Positions 1-6,356 are shown, numbered from the stretch's first letter. The stretch: 11,895 bases of DNA from Veillonellaceae bacterium (GCA_900765165.1 CAAFQR010000138.1:1-11895); one strand, 5' to 3'. Translations and numbers: made by a program. The notes: a model not told the origin generated them from the letters alone.

Positions 1-1175
1 ACAACGGTGGTATTAAATACAATCCGACGAATGGCGGTCCTGCCGACACGTCCATTACGGGTTGGATTGAAGCAAAAGCTAATGAATACTTGGCTGCCAA
101 AGGCGCCGGTATTAAACGCATTAAGTTGGAAGAAATTCCGGCTGACCTTCAGATTGAATACGATTATAAAGGTCTTTATGTTAAGGAATTGACTGAAATC
201 ATCGACATCAAAGCGATTCAAAAGGCTAAGCCGAAGGTGCTCATCAACGCCTTGGGCGGTAGCGGCGCTGCGTACTGGGAAGCCATTAGCGAAGCGTATG
301 ATTTGAATTTGACGATTATTAACGGCGATTACGATCCGTCCTTCTCGTTCATGACCTATGACCATGATGGCGCTATTCGCATGGACTGCTCGTCCGTCTA
401 TGCTATGGCTGATGTTATTGCCGGCATCGGTGATTACGATTTGGCTGTAGGTAATGACCCGGACTACGACCGTTATGGCGTGGTGACGAAGGATGGCTTG
501 ATGGCGCCGAACCATTTCTTGGTAACCGCTGGTTCGTATTTGTTTAAGACCCGTTCCTGGGAAGGTAAGGGCTTTGGCAAGACCATCGTAGTAACGGGCA
601 TGGTTGACCGCTACTGCAAGGATGCCGGTATTCCGGTCTATGAAGTGCCGGTTGGCTTTAAGTATTTCTCGTCCTTGCTCTTTGATGGCACTATCGGCAT
701 TGGCGGCGAAGAAAGCGCCGGTGCATCGTTCCTCAAAAAGGACGGCACGGTGTGGACTACCGATAAAGACGGCATGATTATGGGCCTCTTGGCTATGGAA
801 ATGTGGGCCACTACGGGTCATAGTCCGGCTGAATTATACGAAGAATTAACGGCCAAGTATGGCACGCCTTATTTCACCCGTGTCGACACGCCTTGCACCT
901 TAGCAGTTAAGACGGCGCTGAAGAAATTGAGTGCTGATGACGTTAAAGATAAAGAATTAAACGGTGAACCGATTACGGCGATTCGCACGAATTCGGCCTT
1001 CGGTGATTATGCCATCGGTGGCTTGCAGATTACGGTGCCGTCCGGCTTTGTAGTAGCTCGTCCGTCCGGTACGGAAAATCTGTACAAGGTGTACGCCGAA
1101 AGCTTTTCCGGGGAAGCCGAATTGAAAGAATTGGTTTCTGCCGGTAGCCGGTTGGTAGAGTCGGTTGCTTTGTGA
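1..1175 (+). CDS. pgm: Phosphoglucomutase (alpha-D-glucose-specific), 5'-truncated
   Basis: The open frame enters from the left edge (first full codon at 3), so only the C-terminal 390 residues are visible. The E. coli-type Pgm family is about 545 residues. The enzyme interconverts glucose 1-phosphate and glucose 6-phosphate in the cytoplasm and feeds UDP-glucose and glycan synthesis. The fragment begins with NGGIKYNPTNGGPADTS, which lies just after the active-site serine loop in E. coli Pgm, so that loop is off-window. Visible motifs are the Mg-binding DPDYDR (fragment residues 152-157), the sugar-specificity loop GGEESAGASF (from 234) and the phosphate-binding RPSGTE (353-358). The similarity is to E. 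coli Pgm rather than to the shorter PgcA/GlmM branches. The TTG at 90 is an internal codon, not a start, because conserved sequence continues upstream of it. The gene ends at TGA 1173-1175, which overlaps a putative promoter for the next gene. The family call is very secure. Confidence 0.95.
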   Translation, partial: NGGIKYNPTNGGPADTSITGWIEAKANEYLAAKGAGIKRIKLEEIPADLQIEYDYKGLYVKELTEIIDIKAIQKAKPKVLINALGGSGAAYWEAISEAYDLNLTIINGDYDPSFSFMTYDHDGAIRMDCSSVYAMADVIAGIGDYDLAVGNDPDYDRYGVVTKDGLMAPNHFLVTAGSYLFKTRSWEGKGFGKTIVVTGMVDRYCKDAGIPVYEVPVGFKYFSSLLFDGTIGIGGEESAGASFLKKDGTVWTTDKDGMIMGLLAMEMWATTGHSPAELYEELTAKYGTPYFTRVDTPCTLAVKTALKKLSADDVKDKELNGEPITAIRTNSAFGDYAIGGLQITVPSGFVVARPSGTENLYKVYAESFSGEAELKELVSAGSRLVESVAL

Positions 1176-1181
1176 TATAAT
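1152..1181 (+). promoter_or_regulatory. Candidate promoter for the ACT-UPF0210-wecA-wecB unit
   Basis: There is a TTGGTA box at 1152-1157, an 18-bp spacer and a perfect TATAAT at 1176-1181 preceded by TGA, forming an extended -10 (TGATATAAT). It lies across the pgm stop codon, and transcription would start near 1188, about 70 bases upstream of the ACT gene. The -10 is strong and the -35 matches consensus at 4 of 6 positions. This is read from sequence only. Read-through from pgm is also possible because no terminator is visible between the genes. Confidence 0.6.
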
Positions 1182-1189
1182 AACTCTGT

Positions 1190-1210
1190 ATCTGCAATAT
1201 GGGTGCAGAT
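1190..1210 (+). promoter_or_regulatory. 21-bp perfect inverted repeat (operator or 5' hairpin)
   Basis: The arms ATCTGCA (1190-1196) and TGCAGAT (1204-1210) are perfectly complementary around a 7-base centre. The repeat begins about where the upstream promoter's transcript would start. No U tract follows, so it is not an intrinsic terminator. It could be a repressor operator at the start site or a stabilising hairpin at the mRNA 5' end. The function is inferred. Confidence 0.45.
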
Positions 1211-1256
1211 GGAAAAAGAGAGACGCAACTAACTTGAACAGGAAAAGGTGAGTCAC

Positions 1257-1526
1257 ATGAAATTGGTTGTAACGGTAGTTGGTATGGACCGGGTAGGCAT
1301 TATCGCCCGTGTAGCTACGGTTTTAGCAGAAAATGAAGTTAACATTGTGTCGATTAATCAGACGATTTTGGACGGCGTGTTTAACATGATTATGATGTGC
1401 GATTCTTCGGGGAAGCATACGTTGGATGAATTGCAGAAGGCTTTGGCTGTCGAAGAAGAACGCTTAGGCGTACAGATTCGCGCACAACATGCAGATATTT
1501 TCCTCAGCATGCATCGAGTTGGGTAG
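1257..1526 (+). CDS. ACT-domain protein, UPF0237 family
   Basis: This is an 89-residue protein made of a single ACT domain followed by a short helical tail. The N-terminus, MKLVVTVVGMDRVGIIARVA, is the first strand and the helix-1 loop typical of ACT domains. The segment after it (ENEVNIVSINQT, then FNMIMMCD) supplies the remaining strands and the second interface. ACT domains bind amino acids or other small ligands as dimers; the ligand here is unknown. I chose ATG 1257 over the in-frame GTG at 1248. The AGGTG at 1246-1250 gives good spacing to the ATG, and an 89-residue product matches the usual length of the family. The stop codon overlaps the ribosome site of the following UPF0210 gene, so the two are translated as a pair. 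This pairing is conserved across many bacteria and archaea, which suggests that the ACT protein regulates or partners the neighbour. It is not fused to any catalytic domain. Confidence 0.9.
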   Translation: MKLVVTVVGMDRVGIIARVATVLAENEVNIVSINQTILDGVFNMIMMCDSSGKHTLDELQKALAVEEERLGVQIRAQHADIFLSMHRVG

Positions 1527-1535
1527 GTGATATAG

Positions 1536-2894
1536 ATGTTGAGTATTGAAAATATCATGGAAACCAATAGTATGATTCACGATAATAAGCTTGACGTGCG
1601 TACTATTACAATGGGCATTAGCCTATTGGGATGTACTGCTACGGATGGCCGTACATTGTGCGATCGTATTTATGATCACATTACTAAGGAAGCGGAGCAT
1701 TTGGTATCCACCGGTGAAGCCATTGAACGGGAATACGGTGTGCCGATTATCAACAAACGCGTGTCGGTAACGCCGATTTCGTTGGTAGCGGCCGGCAGTG
1801 ACCTCATTAGCTATGTGCCGGTTGCAGAAGCCTTGGACCGCGCTGCGAAGACGATTGGTGTAAACTTTATCGGCGGCTTTTCGGCATTGGTTTCTAAAGG
1901 GTATACGGAAGGCGACCGCCGCTTAATTGCGTCTATTCCTGAAGCATTGGCAACCACGGATTTGGTATGTAGCTCTGTAGGCATTGGTTCTACGAAGGCT
2001 GGTATCAACATGGATGCTGTTGCAGAAATGGGTCGCGTTGTAAAACGAACGGCTGAGCTTACAGCTGATAATGATGCCTTTGGCTGTGCGAAATTGGTTA
2101 TTTTCTGCAATCCGGTAGAAGATAATCCGTTCATGGCCGGTGCTTTCCATGGTGTAACGGAAGGTCAGACGACGATTAGCGTTGGCGTTAGTGGTCCTGG
2201 CGTTGTTAAGCATGCCTTGGAAGCCGTACGCGGTAAGCCTTTTGATGAAGTCGCTGAGACGATTAAACGGACAGCCTTCAAGATTACCCGCGTAGGCCAG
2301 CTAGTAGCGCAGGAAGCATCCCGTCGCTTAGGCAAACCGTTTGGGATTATTGATTTGTCGTTAGCACCGACGCCGGCTGTAGGCGACTCGGTTGCTCACG
2401 TACTGGAAGAAATGGGTATTACGTCCTGCGGGACGCACGGTACGACGGCAGCGTTGGCTTTGCTCAATGATGCGGTGAAAAAAGGCGGCTTAATGGCTTC
2501 GTCTCATGTAGGCGGCTTGAGCGGCGCTTTCATCCCGGTCAGCGAAGATAAAGGTATGATTGACGCTGTATCCGTTGGTAGCCTCAGCCTTGAAAAGCTG
2601 GAAGCTATGACCTGTGTATGCTCGGTAGGTCTTGATATGATTGCCGTACCTGGCGATACGTCGGCATCGACGATTTCTGCAATTATTGCTGACGAAGCAG
2701 CTATCGGCATGATTAATAATAAAACCACCGCGGTACGTTTAATTCCTGTACCGGGCAAACAAGTTGGCGATATGGTTGAATTCGGCGGCTTGTTGGGGTA
2801 TTGTCCTATTATTGAAGTAAGTCCTTATGGGGCTGAAGAGTTTATCAAACGCGGCGGCCGAATTCCGGCGCCGATCAGAAGCCTCACAAATTAG
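1536..2894 (+). CDS. UPF0210 (DUF711, 'PFL family') protein of unknown function
   Basis: This 452-residue, full-length cytoplasmic protein has no signal peptide or membrane segment. Sequence blocks recognisable from the UPF0210 family include DVRTITMGISLLGC (20-33), NKRVSVTPISLV (73-84), FIGGFSALVSKGY (111-123), DNPFMAGAFHG (196-206), APTPAVGDS (277-285), GTHGTTAALALLND (299-312) and the C-terminal GGRIPAPIRSL. The family is often labelled 'PFL' for a structural resemblance to pyruvate formate-lyase-like folds, but no glycyl-radical motif was seen and no reaction should be assigned. ATG 1536 is preceded by AGGTGA (1525-1530), which overlaps the stop of the ACT gene; the gap is 9 bases. The tight coupling to UPF0237 is a recurrent arrangement and implies joint function. 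The family assignment is firm and the function is unknown. Confidence 0.92.
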   Translation: MLSIENIMETNSMIHDNKLDVRTITMGISLLGCTATDGRTLCDRIYDHITKEAEHLVSTGEAIEREYGVPIINKRVSVTPISLVAAGSDLISYVPVAEALDRAAKTIGVNFIGGFSALVSKGYTEGDRRLIASIPEALATTDLVCSSVGIGSTKAGINMDAVAEMGRVVKRTAELTADNDAFGCAKLVIFCNPVEDNPFMAGAFHGVTEGQTTISVGVSGPGVVKHALEAVRGKPFDEVAETIKRTAFKITRVGQLVAQEASRRLGKPFGIIDLSLAPTPAVGDSVAHVLEEMGITSCGTHGTTAALALLNDAVKKGGLMASSHVGGLSGAFIPVSEDKGMIDAVSVGSLSLEKLEAMTCVCSVGLDMIAVPGDTSASTISAIIADEAAIGMINNKTTAVRLIPVPGKQVGDMVEFGGLLGYCPIIEVSPYGAEEFIKRGGRIPAPIRSLTN

Positions 2895-2905
2895 AGGTAG
2901 GCACG

Positions 2906-2913
2906 AGGAGGTG
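2906..2913 (+). promoter_or_regulatory. Shine-Dalgarno site selecting the wecA start
   Basis: AGGAGGTG is a near-complete anti-16S match. It lies 5 bases before ATG 2919 but only 2 bases before the in-frame GTG 2916, so the ATG is the likelier start. Confidence 0.75.
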
Positions 2914-2918
2914 CTGTG

Positions 2919-3968
2919 ATGGCGGTGTACGCAGTGGCATTTGTAATCGCGTTAGTGGTTACCTATGCATTTACACCGATAGTTAAAATATTGGCGATAC
3001 GAATTGGCGCTATGGATAAGCCGGATGCCCGTAAGGTGCATCACGGTTCGATTCCGCGGCTTGGCGGTTTGGCTATTTTTATAGGCTATGCCGTAGCAGC
3101 CGGGTATAGTGTCAGCGACGCTTCCGGACTAAAAGGCTTATTGCTTGGTTCGCTAGTGCTGGTGGCTGTCGGCATTTGGGATGATGTAAAACAAATCGGA
3201 CCTAAGACTAAGTTGTTGGGACAGATATTGGCGGCGCTCATTATAGTGTTGGCCGGTGATCGGGTAGAATTTATATCCCTTCCTTGGGGCGGTATGATAT
3301 ATCTGGGCTATCTGTCGATTCCGTTAACCGTATTTTGGATTGTCGGATTTACGAATATTGTCAATTTAATCGATGGTTTGGACGGTTTGGCCGCCGGTAT
3401 ATCGTTAATTTCCTGTTTGGCTATTTTTACGGCGCTTTTATCGCTGGGACAGCGCGATTTAGCGGTGCTCACCTTGGCATTGGCTGGTGCAGCCTGCGGT
3501 TTCTTGCGCTATAATTTCAATCCGGCCAAGATTTTTATGGGCGATACGGGGAGTATGTTATTGGGCTATACGATGGCATCCATTTCCGTTATTGGCGTAG
3601 TTAAGACGGCTGCTACTATTTCGTTAGTAGTGCCGGTTATCGTATTGGGCTTGCCGATTTTGGATACGACGTTTGCTATTATCCGTCGCCGCATTAATGG
3701 TCGACCGGTATTTAAACCGGATAAGGGTCACGTTCATCACCGCTTATTAGCAATGGGCTTGTCGCAGAAGCAGGCTGTATTGCTCATGTATGCGGTAACA
3801 GCTGTATTGGGCTGTGTGGCCGTAGTGGTAACCCGTGTTAATGCCTTGGTAGGCATTGGCTTAGTCTTGCTTATGTTAATCGTCTGTGTGTTCATGGCCG
3901 ATCGCATTGGCGTTATGGCTAAGGATAGACCCGCTACGACTGAAACCGGTAAAAACGGTAATAAATAA
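2919..3968 (+). CDS. wecA: Undecaprenyl-phosphate GlcNAc-1-phosphate transferase (WecA/TagO family)
   Basis: This 349-residue polytopic membrane enzyme moves a HexNAc-1-phosphate, most likely GlcNAc-1-P, from the UDP-sugar to undecaprenyl phosphate. That is the first step of a surface glycan. Family signatures appear in order: DKPDARKVHHGSIPRLGG (residues 33-50), the Asp-Asp of IWDDVKQIGPKTKLLGQ (Mg site, 88-89), NIVNLIDGLDGLAAG (146-160), FMGDTGSMLLGY (206-217) and the cytoplasmic HVHHRL loop (271-276) characteristic of WecA-type GlcNAc transferases rather than MraY. About ten hydrophobic segments separate these, and the C-terminus is short and polar (DRPATTETGKNGNK). wecB follows after 33 bases, which supports a GlcNAc/ManNAc glycan role, such as O-antigen or enterobacterial-common-antigen-like polymer if the host has an outer membrane, or teichoic acid linkage in monoderms. 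The exact symbol (wecA or tagO) depends on the host; the enzyme class is secure. Confidence 0.9.
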   Translation: MAVYAVAFVIALVVTYAFTPIVKILAIRIGAMDKPDARKVHHGSIPRLGGLAIFIGYAVAAGYSVSDASGLKGLLLGSLVLVAVGIWDDVKQIGPKTKLLGQILAALIIVLAGDRVEFISLPWGGMIYLGYLSIPLTVFWIVGFTNIVNLIDGLDGLAAGISLISCLAIFTALLSLGQRDLAVLTLALAGAACGFLRYNFNPAKIFMGDTGSMLLGYTMASISVIGVVKTAATISLVVPVIVLGLPILDTTFAIIRRRINGRPVFKPDKGHVHHRLLAMGLSQKQAVLLMYAVTAVLGCVAVVVTRVNALVGIGLVLLMLIVCVFMADRIGVMAKDRPATTETGKNGNK

Positions 3969-4001
3969 AGCGAAACTCGCGGAGATTTTGGGAGGCAGAG
4001 T

Positions 4002-5147
4002 ATGCTAAAAGTAATGACAGTTTTTGGAACAAGGCCGGAAGCCATTAAGATGGCACCGGTGGTAAAGGCCTTGGAAGCGGCACCGGACATGGAAGCCATT
4101 GTAACGGTGACGGCACAGCATCGCGAAATGCTGGACCAGGTATTGGATTTGTTCGACATCAAGCCGGATTATGATCTCAATATTATGAGCCAAGGGCAGA
4201 CCTTATACGATGTGACGACGAAAGCATTGATGGGTTTGCGTGAGGTATTAGCCGAAGCACAGCCAGACGTAGTGTTGGTACATGGTGACACGACCACGAC
4301 CTTTGCTGGCGCTTTAGCCTCCTTTTACCAGGAAATTCCGGTAGGCCACGTAGAAGCGGGCCTTCGTACGGGCAATATTTATTCGCCGTTCCCGGAAGAA
4401 ATGAACCGAAAATTGACAGGCTCTTTAGCAACCTATCACTTTGCACCGACTAGCGGCGCTGAAAAGAACCTGCTCCGCGAAAACGTTGGCGCTTCTCATT
4501 TGTATGTAACGGGCAATACGGTTATTGATGCGTTGCATACCACCGTTAAAGACGATTACCAGTTTACGGATGAATCCCTTAACGGCTTAGATTATAAGAA
4601 TCATCGCATCGTCTTGGTGACCACGCATCGTCGTGAAAACTTGGGCGAACCGATGCGCCATGTATATAAAGCCATTCGTCGCTTGACGGAAACCTTTGAT
4701 GACATCGAAGTGGTGTTCCCGGTTCATAAGAATCCGAAGGTACGTCAGATTGTAAGCGAAGAATTGGGCAATGTAGAACGCGTCCATCTCATTGATCCGC
4801 TCGACTACGAACCGTTTGCTAACTTAATGGCACGGTCCTATTTGGTATTGACGGATTCCGGCGGGATTCAGGAAGAAGCACCTGCTATGGGTAAACCGGT
4901 GTTGGTACTGCGCAACACGACGGAACGCCCGGAAGCGGTAACCGCTGGTACTGTTAAGCTTGTAGGCACCGATGAAATTGGCGTTTACGAAACGGCACGT
5001 CGCCTCTTGAGTAATCAGGAAGCGTACGACGCTATGGCTAACTCCGTAAATCCGTACGGTGACGGTTTGGCGTCTGAACGTATCGTACAGGCATTGCGCC
5101 ACGAATTTTTAGGTGATCCGAAGAAACCGAGCCGCTTTGGTTACTAA
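4002..5147 (+). CDS. wecB: UDP-N-acetylglucosamine 2-epimerase (non-hydrolysing)
   Basis: This 381-residue cytoplasmic enzyme of the GT-B fold converts UDP-GlcNAc to UDP-ManNAc for surface polysaccharide. Diagnostic blocks are GTRPEAIKMAPV (9-20), HGDTTTTFAG (94-103, with the catalytic-region Asp96), HVEAGLRTG (116-124, with Glu118), PFPEEMNR (129-136), THRRENLG (208-215, with His209), TDSGGIQEEAP (284-294) and RNTTERPEA (304-312). Together they cover the substrate site and the allosteric UDP-GlcNAc region of the bacterial non-hydrolysing class. ATG 4002 has GGGAGG at 3990-3995 with 6-base spacing. It lies directly after wecA and is the last gene before the terminator at 5226-5269. No wecC-type dehydrogenase is in the window, so the fate of UDP-ManNAc cannot be read here. 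Confidence 0.95.
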   Translation: MLKVMTVFGTRPEAIKMAPVVKALEAAPDMEAIVTVTAQHREMLDQVLDLFDIKPDYDLNIMSQGQTLYDVTTKALMGLREVLAEAQPDVVLVHGDTTTTFAGALASFYQEIPVGHVEAGLRTGNIYSPFPEEMNRKLTGSLATYHFAPTSGAEKNLLRENVGASHLYVTGNTVIDALHTTVKDDYQFTDESLNGLDYKNHRIVLVTTHRRENLGEPMRHVYKAIRRLTETFDDIEVVFPVHKNPKVRQIVSEELGNVERVHLIDPLDYEPFANLMARSYLVLTDSGGIQEEAPAMGKPVLVLRNTTERPEAVTAGTVKLVGTDEIGVYETARRLLSNQEAYDAMANSVNPYGDGLASERIVQALRHEFLGDPKKPSRFGY

Positions 5148-5159
5148 TACTTTTAGTAA
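5141..5159 (+). repeat. Small hairpin over the wecB stop codon
   Basis: TTACTAA (5141-5147) and TTAGTAA (5153-5159) form a 7-bp AT-rich stem with a 5-base loop that includes the wecB stop. It is weak and has no U tract. It may help protect the 3' end or be chance. Confidence 0.3.
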
Positions 5160-5181
5160 TGAAGTTTGAAATGAATATCCT

Positions 5182-5207
5182 CTAGCATAGTCATGTTACT
5201 ATGTTAG
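5182..5207 (+). repeat. 10-bp stem-loop downstream of wecB
   Basis: The arms 5182-5191 (CTAGCATAGT) and 5198-5207 (ACTATGTTAG) pair over 10 bp with one G-U and a 6-base loop. It lies between the wecB stop and the terminator and no T run follows. It may be a 3'-UTR structure or a binding site for a dimeric protein. Confidence 0.4.
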
Positions 5208-5225
5208 CCAATAGATTTGGCAGGT

Positions 5226-5269
5226 AACGCCGACTTGGGACATTTTCTGTGTCTTGGGTCGGCGTTTTT
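5226..5269 (+). terminator. Intrinsic terminator of the wecA-wecB unit
   Basis: Arms 5228-5243 and 5249-5264 form a 16-bp stem with a 5-base loop. The 7 base pairs at the foot are strong (CGCCGAC/GTCGGCG). A run of T (5265-5269) follows, and two extra A-U pairs extend the base from 5226. Five of the 16 pairs are G-U wobbles, which become A-C mismatches on the opposite strand, so the structure works well only for + strand transcription. This separates the upstream unit from the atp operon. Confidence 0.88.
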
Positions 5270-5320
5270 GTCGTCCTGGGACGGAATTTATTAAAAAAAT
5301 AGTGAATTTATACCGAAACA

Positions 5321-5338
5321 ATGATTCTTAATAATCAT
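5321..5338. promoter_or_regulatory. Near-perfect 18-bp palindrome, candidate regulator site
   Basis: ATGATTCTTAATAATCAT equals its own reverse complement at all but one symmetric pair. It can be read as TGATT-N6-AATCA, a half-site spacing like that of CRP/FNR-type dimers, or as a loose Fur-like AT-rich palindrome. Its centre is about 83 bases before the putative start from the 5378-5406 promoter. The regulator is unknown. Confidence 0.4.
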
Positions 5339-5377
5339 AGTAAGCGGTGTTTTATAGGAGGTATAAAGGTTACAATT

Positions 5378-5406
5378 TTGGTATAGTTTTAGAAAAATAT
5401 GATAAT
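5378..5406 (+). promoter_or_regulatory. Candidate distal promoter of the atp operon
   Basis: There is a TTGGTA box (5378-5383), a 17-bp spacer and GATAAT (5401-5406), which matches the -10 at 5 of 6 positions. The -35 word is the same as in the candidate promoter before the ACT gene. The transcript would have a leader of about 228 bases before atpZ. Confidence 0.4.
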
Positions 5407-5500
5407 ATAGATTTTGGCTATATAATAACTGGCTTTTTGAACTTTGATGCATATCTACTTTTGCGATAAATGAGGCTTCTGTTAGCGAATAAGTGAGCTA

Positions 5501-5522
5501 GCAAATAATAGCAATATTTTGC
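5501..5522. promoter_or_regulatory. 22-bp quasi-palindrome just upstream of a TATAAT
   Basis: The 22 bases begin GCAAA and end TTTGC, with matching AT and GC pairs toward the centre; 8 of 11 symmetric pairs match. It ends 9 bases before the TATAAT at 5532 and covers where a -35 would lie, which is an operator-like position. Confidence 0.35.
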
Positions 5523-5537
5523 ACAGTACGCTATAAT
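5509..5537 (+). promoter_or_regulatory. Candidate proximal promoter of the atp operon
   Basis: A perfect TATAAT lies at 5532-5537. The hexamer at 17-bp spacing (TAGCAA, 5509-5514) is a poor -35, so the promoter may need an activator or may be weak. Transcription would start near 5544, giving a leader of about 97 bases to the atpZ GTG. Confidence 0.45.
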
Positions 5538-5640
5538 AGGAGAGGAAGTTCGATATATAGTTTATCTATCAAGGTGGACACCTAATTGAAACTCAGTTAC
5601 GTGTTGCTTTAAAAGATAACAGTCGAAATGAGGCGATAGA

Positions 5641-5877
5641 GTGAGAAAACCAACAGGTAACGAAAAGAAATCTCCAGGGGGGAGCGACTTATCGGATGCG
5701 ATTAGCATAGCCTTTTCTGCCGGGATTGTTCTTTTGTTATCAATCGGTCTTGGTGGCGCTTGTGGCTATGGCTTGGATGTTTTATTAGACACCGCACCGT
5801 GGTTGCTCGTACTAGGCTGTTTGCTAGGCGGCGCCGGTGGTATGTACACTATTTATCGTCGCGCAATCGGACAGTGA
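5641..5877 (+). CDS. atpZ: AtpZ-like small membrane protein (PF09527 type), first gene of the atp operon
   Basis: This 78-residue protein has a basic polar N-terminus (about 1-18) and two membrane hairpins: about residues 20-44, ending in GYGLDVLLD, and about 52-73, with APWLLVLGCLLGGAGG. The Gly-Tyr-x-Leu-Asp followed by Pro-Trp and a glycine-rich second helix is characteristic of the AtpZ/AtpI-related family at the head of Firmicute atp operons. In Bacillus such proteins have been linked to Mg2+/Ca2+ handling for the ATP synthase; that role here is inferred. Translation starts at GTG 5641 with a modest GAGG (5630-5633) 7 bases upstream; no ATG is available in this frame nearby. The next gene starts 19 bases after the stop. 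Confidence 0.8.
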   Translation: MRKPTGNEKKSPGGSDLSDAISIAFSAGIVLLLSIGLGGACGYGLDVLLDTAPWLLVLGCLLGGAGGMYTIYRRAIGQ

Positions 5878-5896
5878 CGGAATAGGGAGTGAATTG

Positions 5897-6304
5897 ATGA
5901 TAGAATTTACTCGATTTTTAATACGCTTATACATCGTGCAAGTGTTGGTAACCGTGTTTGTTGCCATTGCACTTTACGTTGCCGGCGGAGCCCGTTTTAT
6001 ATCAGGCTGGCTCTGGGGTGGCGGCACGATTTGTATATATTTAATATTGTTAGCTTATCGGTTGAAAAAATGTAAAAATATGACACCACGAGCTGCGGTT
6101 AAGGCAGTGCGATGGAGTCTGGCCGGCCGATTGGCTTTGGTGGCGTTTTCCACGCTAATGGCAACGCTGCTGGTTAAGGATATTAACTATTTGGCAATGA
6201 TTGCCGGATTGTTAGTATGGCGCCCGCTAAGCTTGTGGGCTCGCTATACAATGCCTACCGAAGCGATAAGCTCCGGAAAAGAAAATCGAGAAACAGGGAT
6301 TTAA
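5897..6304 (+). CDS. atpI: ATP synthase subunit I (AtpI family)
   Basis: This 135-residue protein has four predicted membrane segments (about 7-29, 36-55, 73-93, 97-116), a basic loop KKCKNMTPRAAVKAVR between the second and third, and a polar tail. Size, topology and position between atpZ and atpB match the ATP_synt_I family. These proteins are thought to assist c-ring assembly or stability and are not part of the finished enzyme. The frame is open upstream to 5837, overlapping atpZ, but ATG 5897 is preferred because GGGAG (5885-5889) lies 7 bases before it and the upstream residues are polar and unlike the family. Sequence conservation in this family is low, so the call rests on context and topology more than on motifs. 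Confidence 0.8.
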   Translation: MIEFTRFLIRLYIVQVLVTVFVAIALYVAGGARFISGWLWGGGTICIYLILLAYRLKKCKNMTPRAAVKAVRWSLAGRLALVAFSTLMATLLVKDINYLAMIAGLLVWRPLSLWARYTMPTEAISSGKENRETGI

Positions 6305-6346
6305 CCGTTAATCGTATACGTCATGACTGTCGAGCGTTGTGGTCGG

Positions 6347-6356
6347 AAGGAGGTGA
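6347..6356 (+). promoter_or_regulatory. Full-consensus Shine-Dalgarno of atpB
   Basis: AAGGAGGTGA is a ten-base match to the 16S 3' end, 6 bases before ATG 6363. It is the longest such match in the window and suggests strong initiation of the a subunit. Confidence 0.8.

Larger units (their letters stand above)
5270..5640 (+). other. AT-rich non-coding region and leader upstream of the atp operon
   Basis: No convincing gene is seen on either strand in these 371 bases. Base composition is clearly more AT-rich than in the flanking genes. The region carries a palindrome (5321-5338), two possible promoters (5378-5406 and around 5532-5537), short direct repeats with a quasi-palindrome (5483-5522) and a probable untranslated leader up to the GTG at 5641. 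No known riboswitch class was recognised by eye. Confidence 0.7.

Noticed and set aside
1190..1210. Intrinsic terminator of pgm
   Set aside because: The hairpin is only 7 bp and is followed by a purine-rich stretch with no T run, so termination is not supported.
1248..1256. GTG start three codons upstream of the ACT protein
   Set aside because: It overlaps the AGGTG ribosome site used by ATG 1257, and the family normally begins at the later Met.
5356..5383. Strong orphan Shine-Dalgarno (AGGAGGT, 5356-5362) in the non-coding region
   Set aside because: The first possible start, TTG 5378, is followed by a stop after two codons, so no gene is supported. It may be a chance purine run or a relic.
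5837..5896. N-terminal extension of AtpI overlapping atpZ
   Set aside because: The extra 20 residues are polar and simply translate atpZ DNA in another frame. ATG 5897 has the proper ribosome site.
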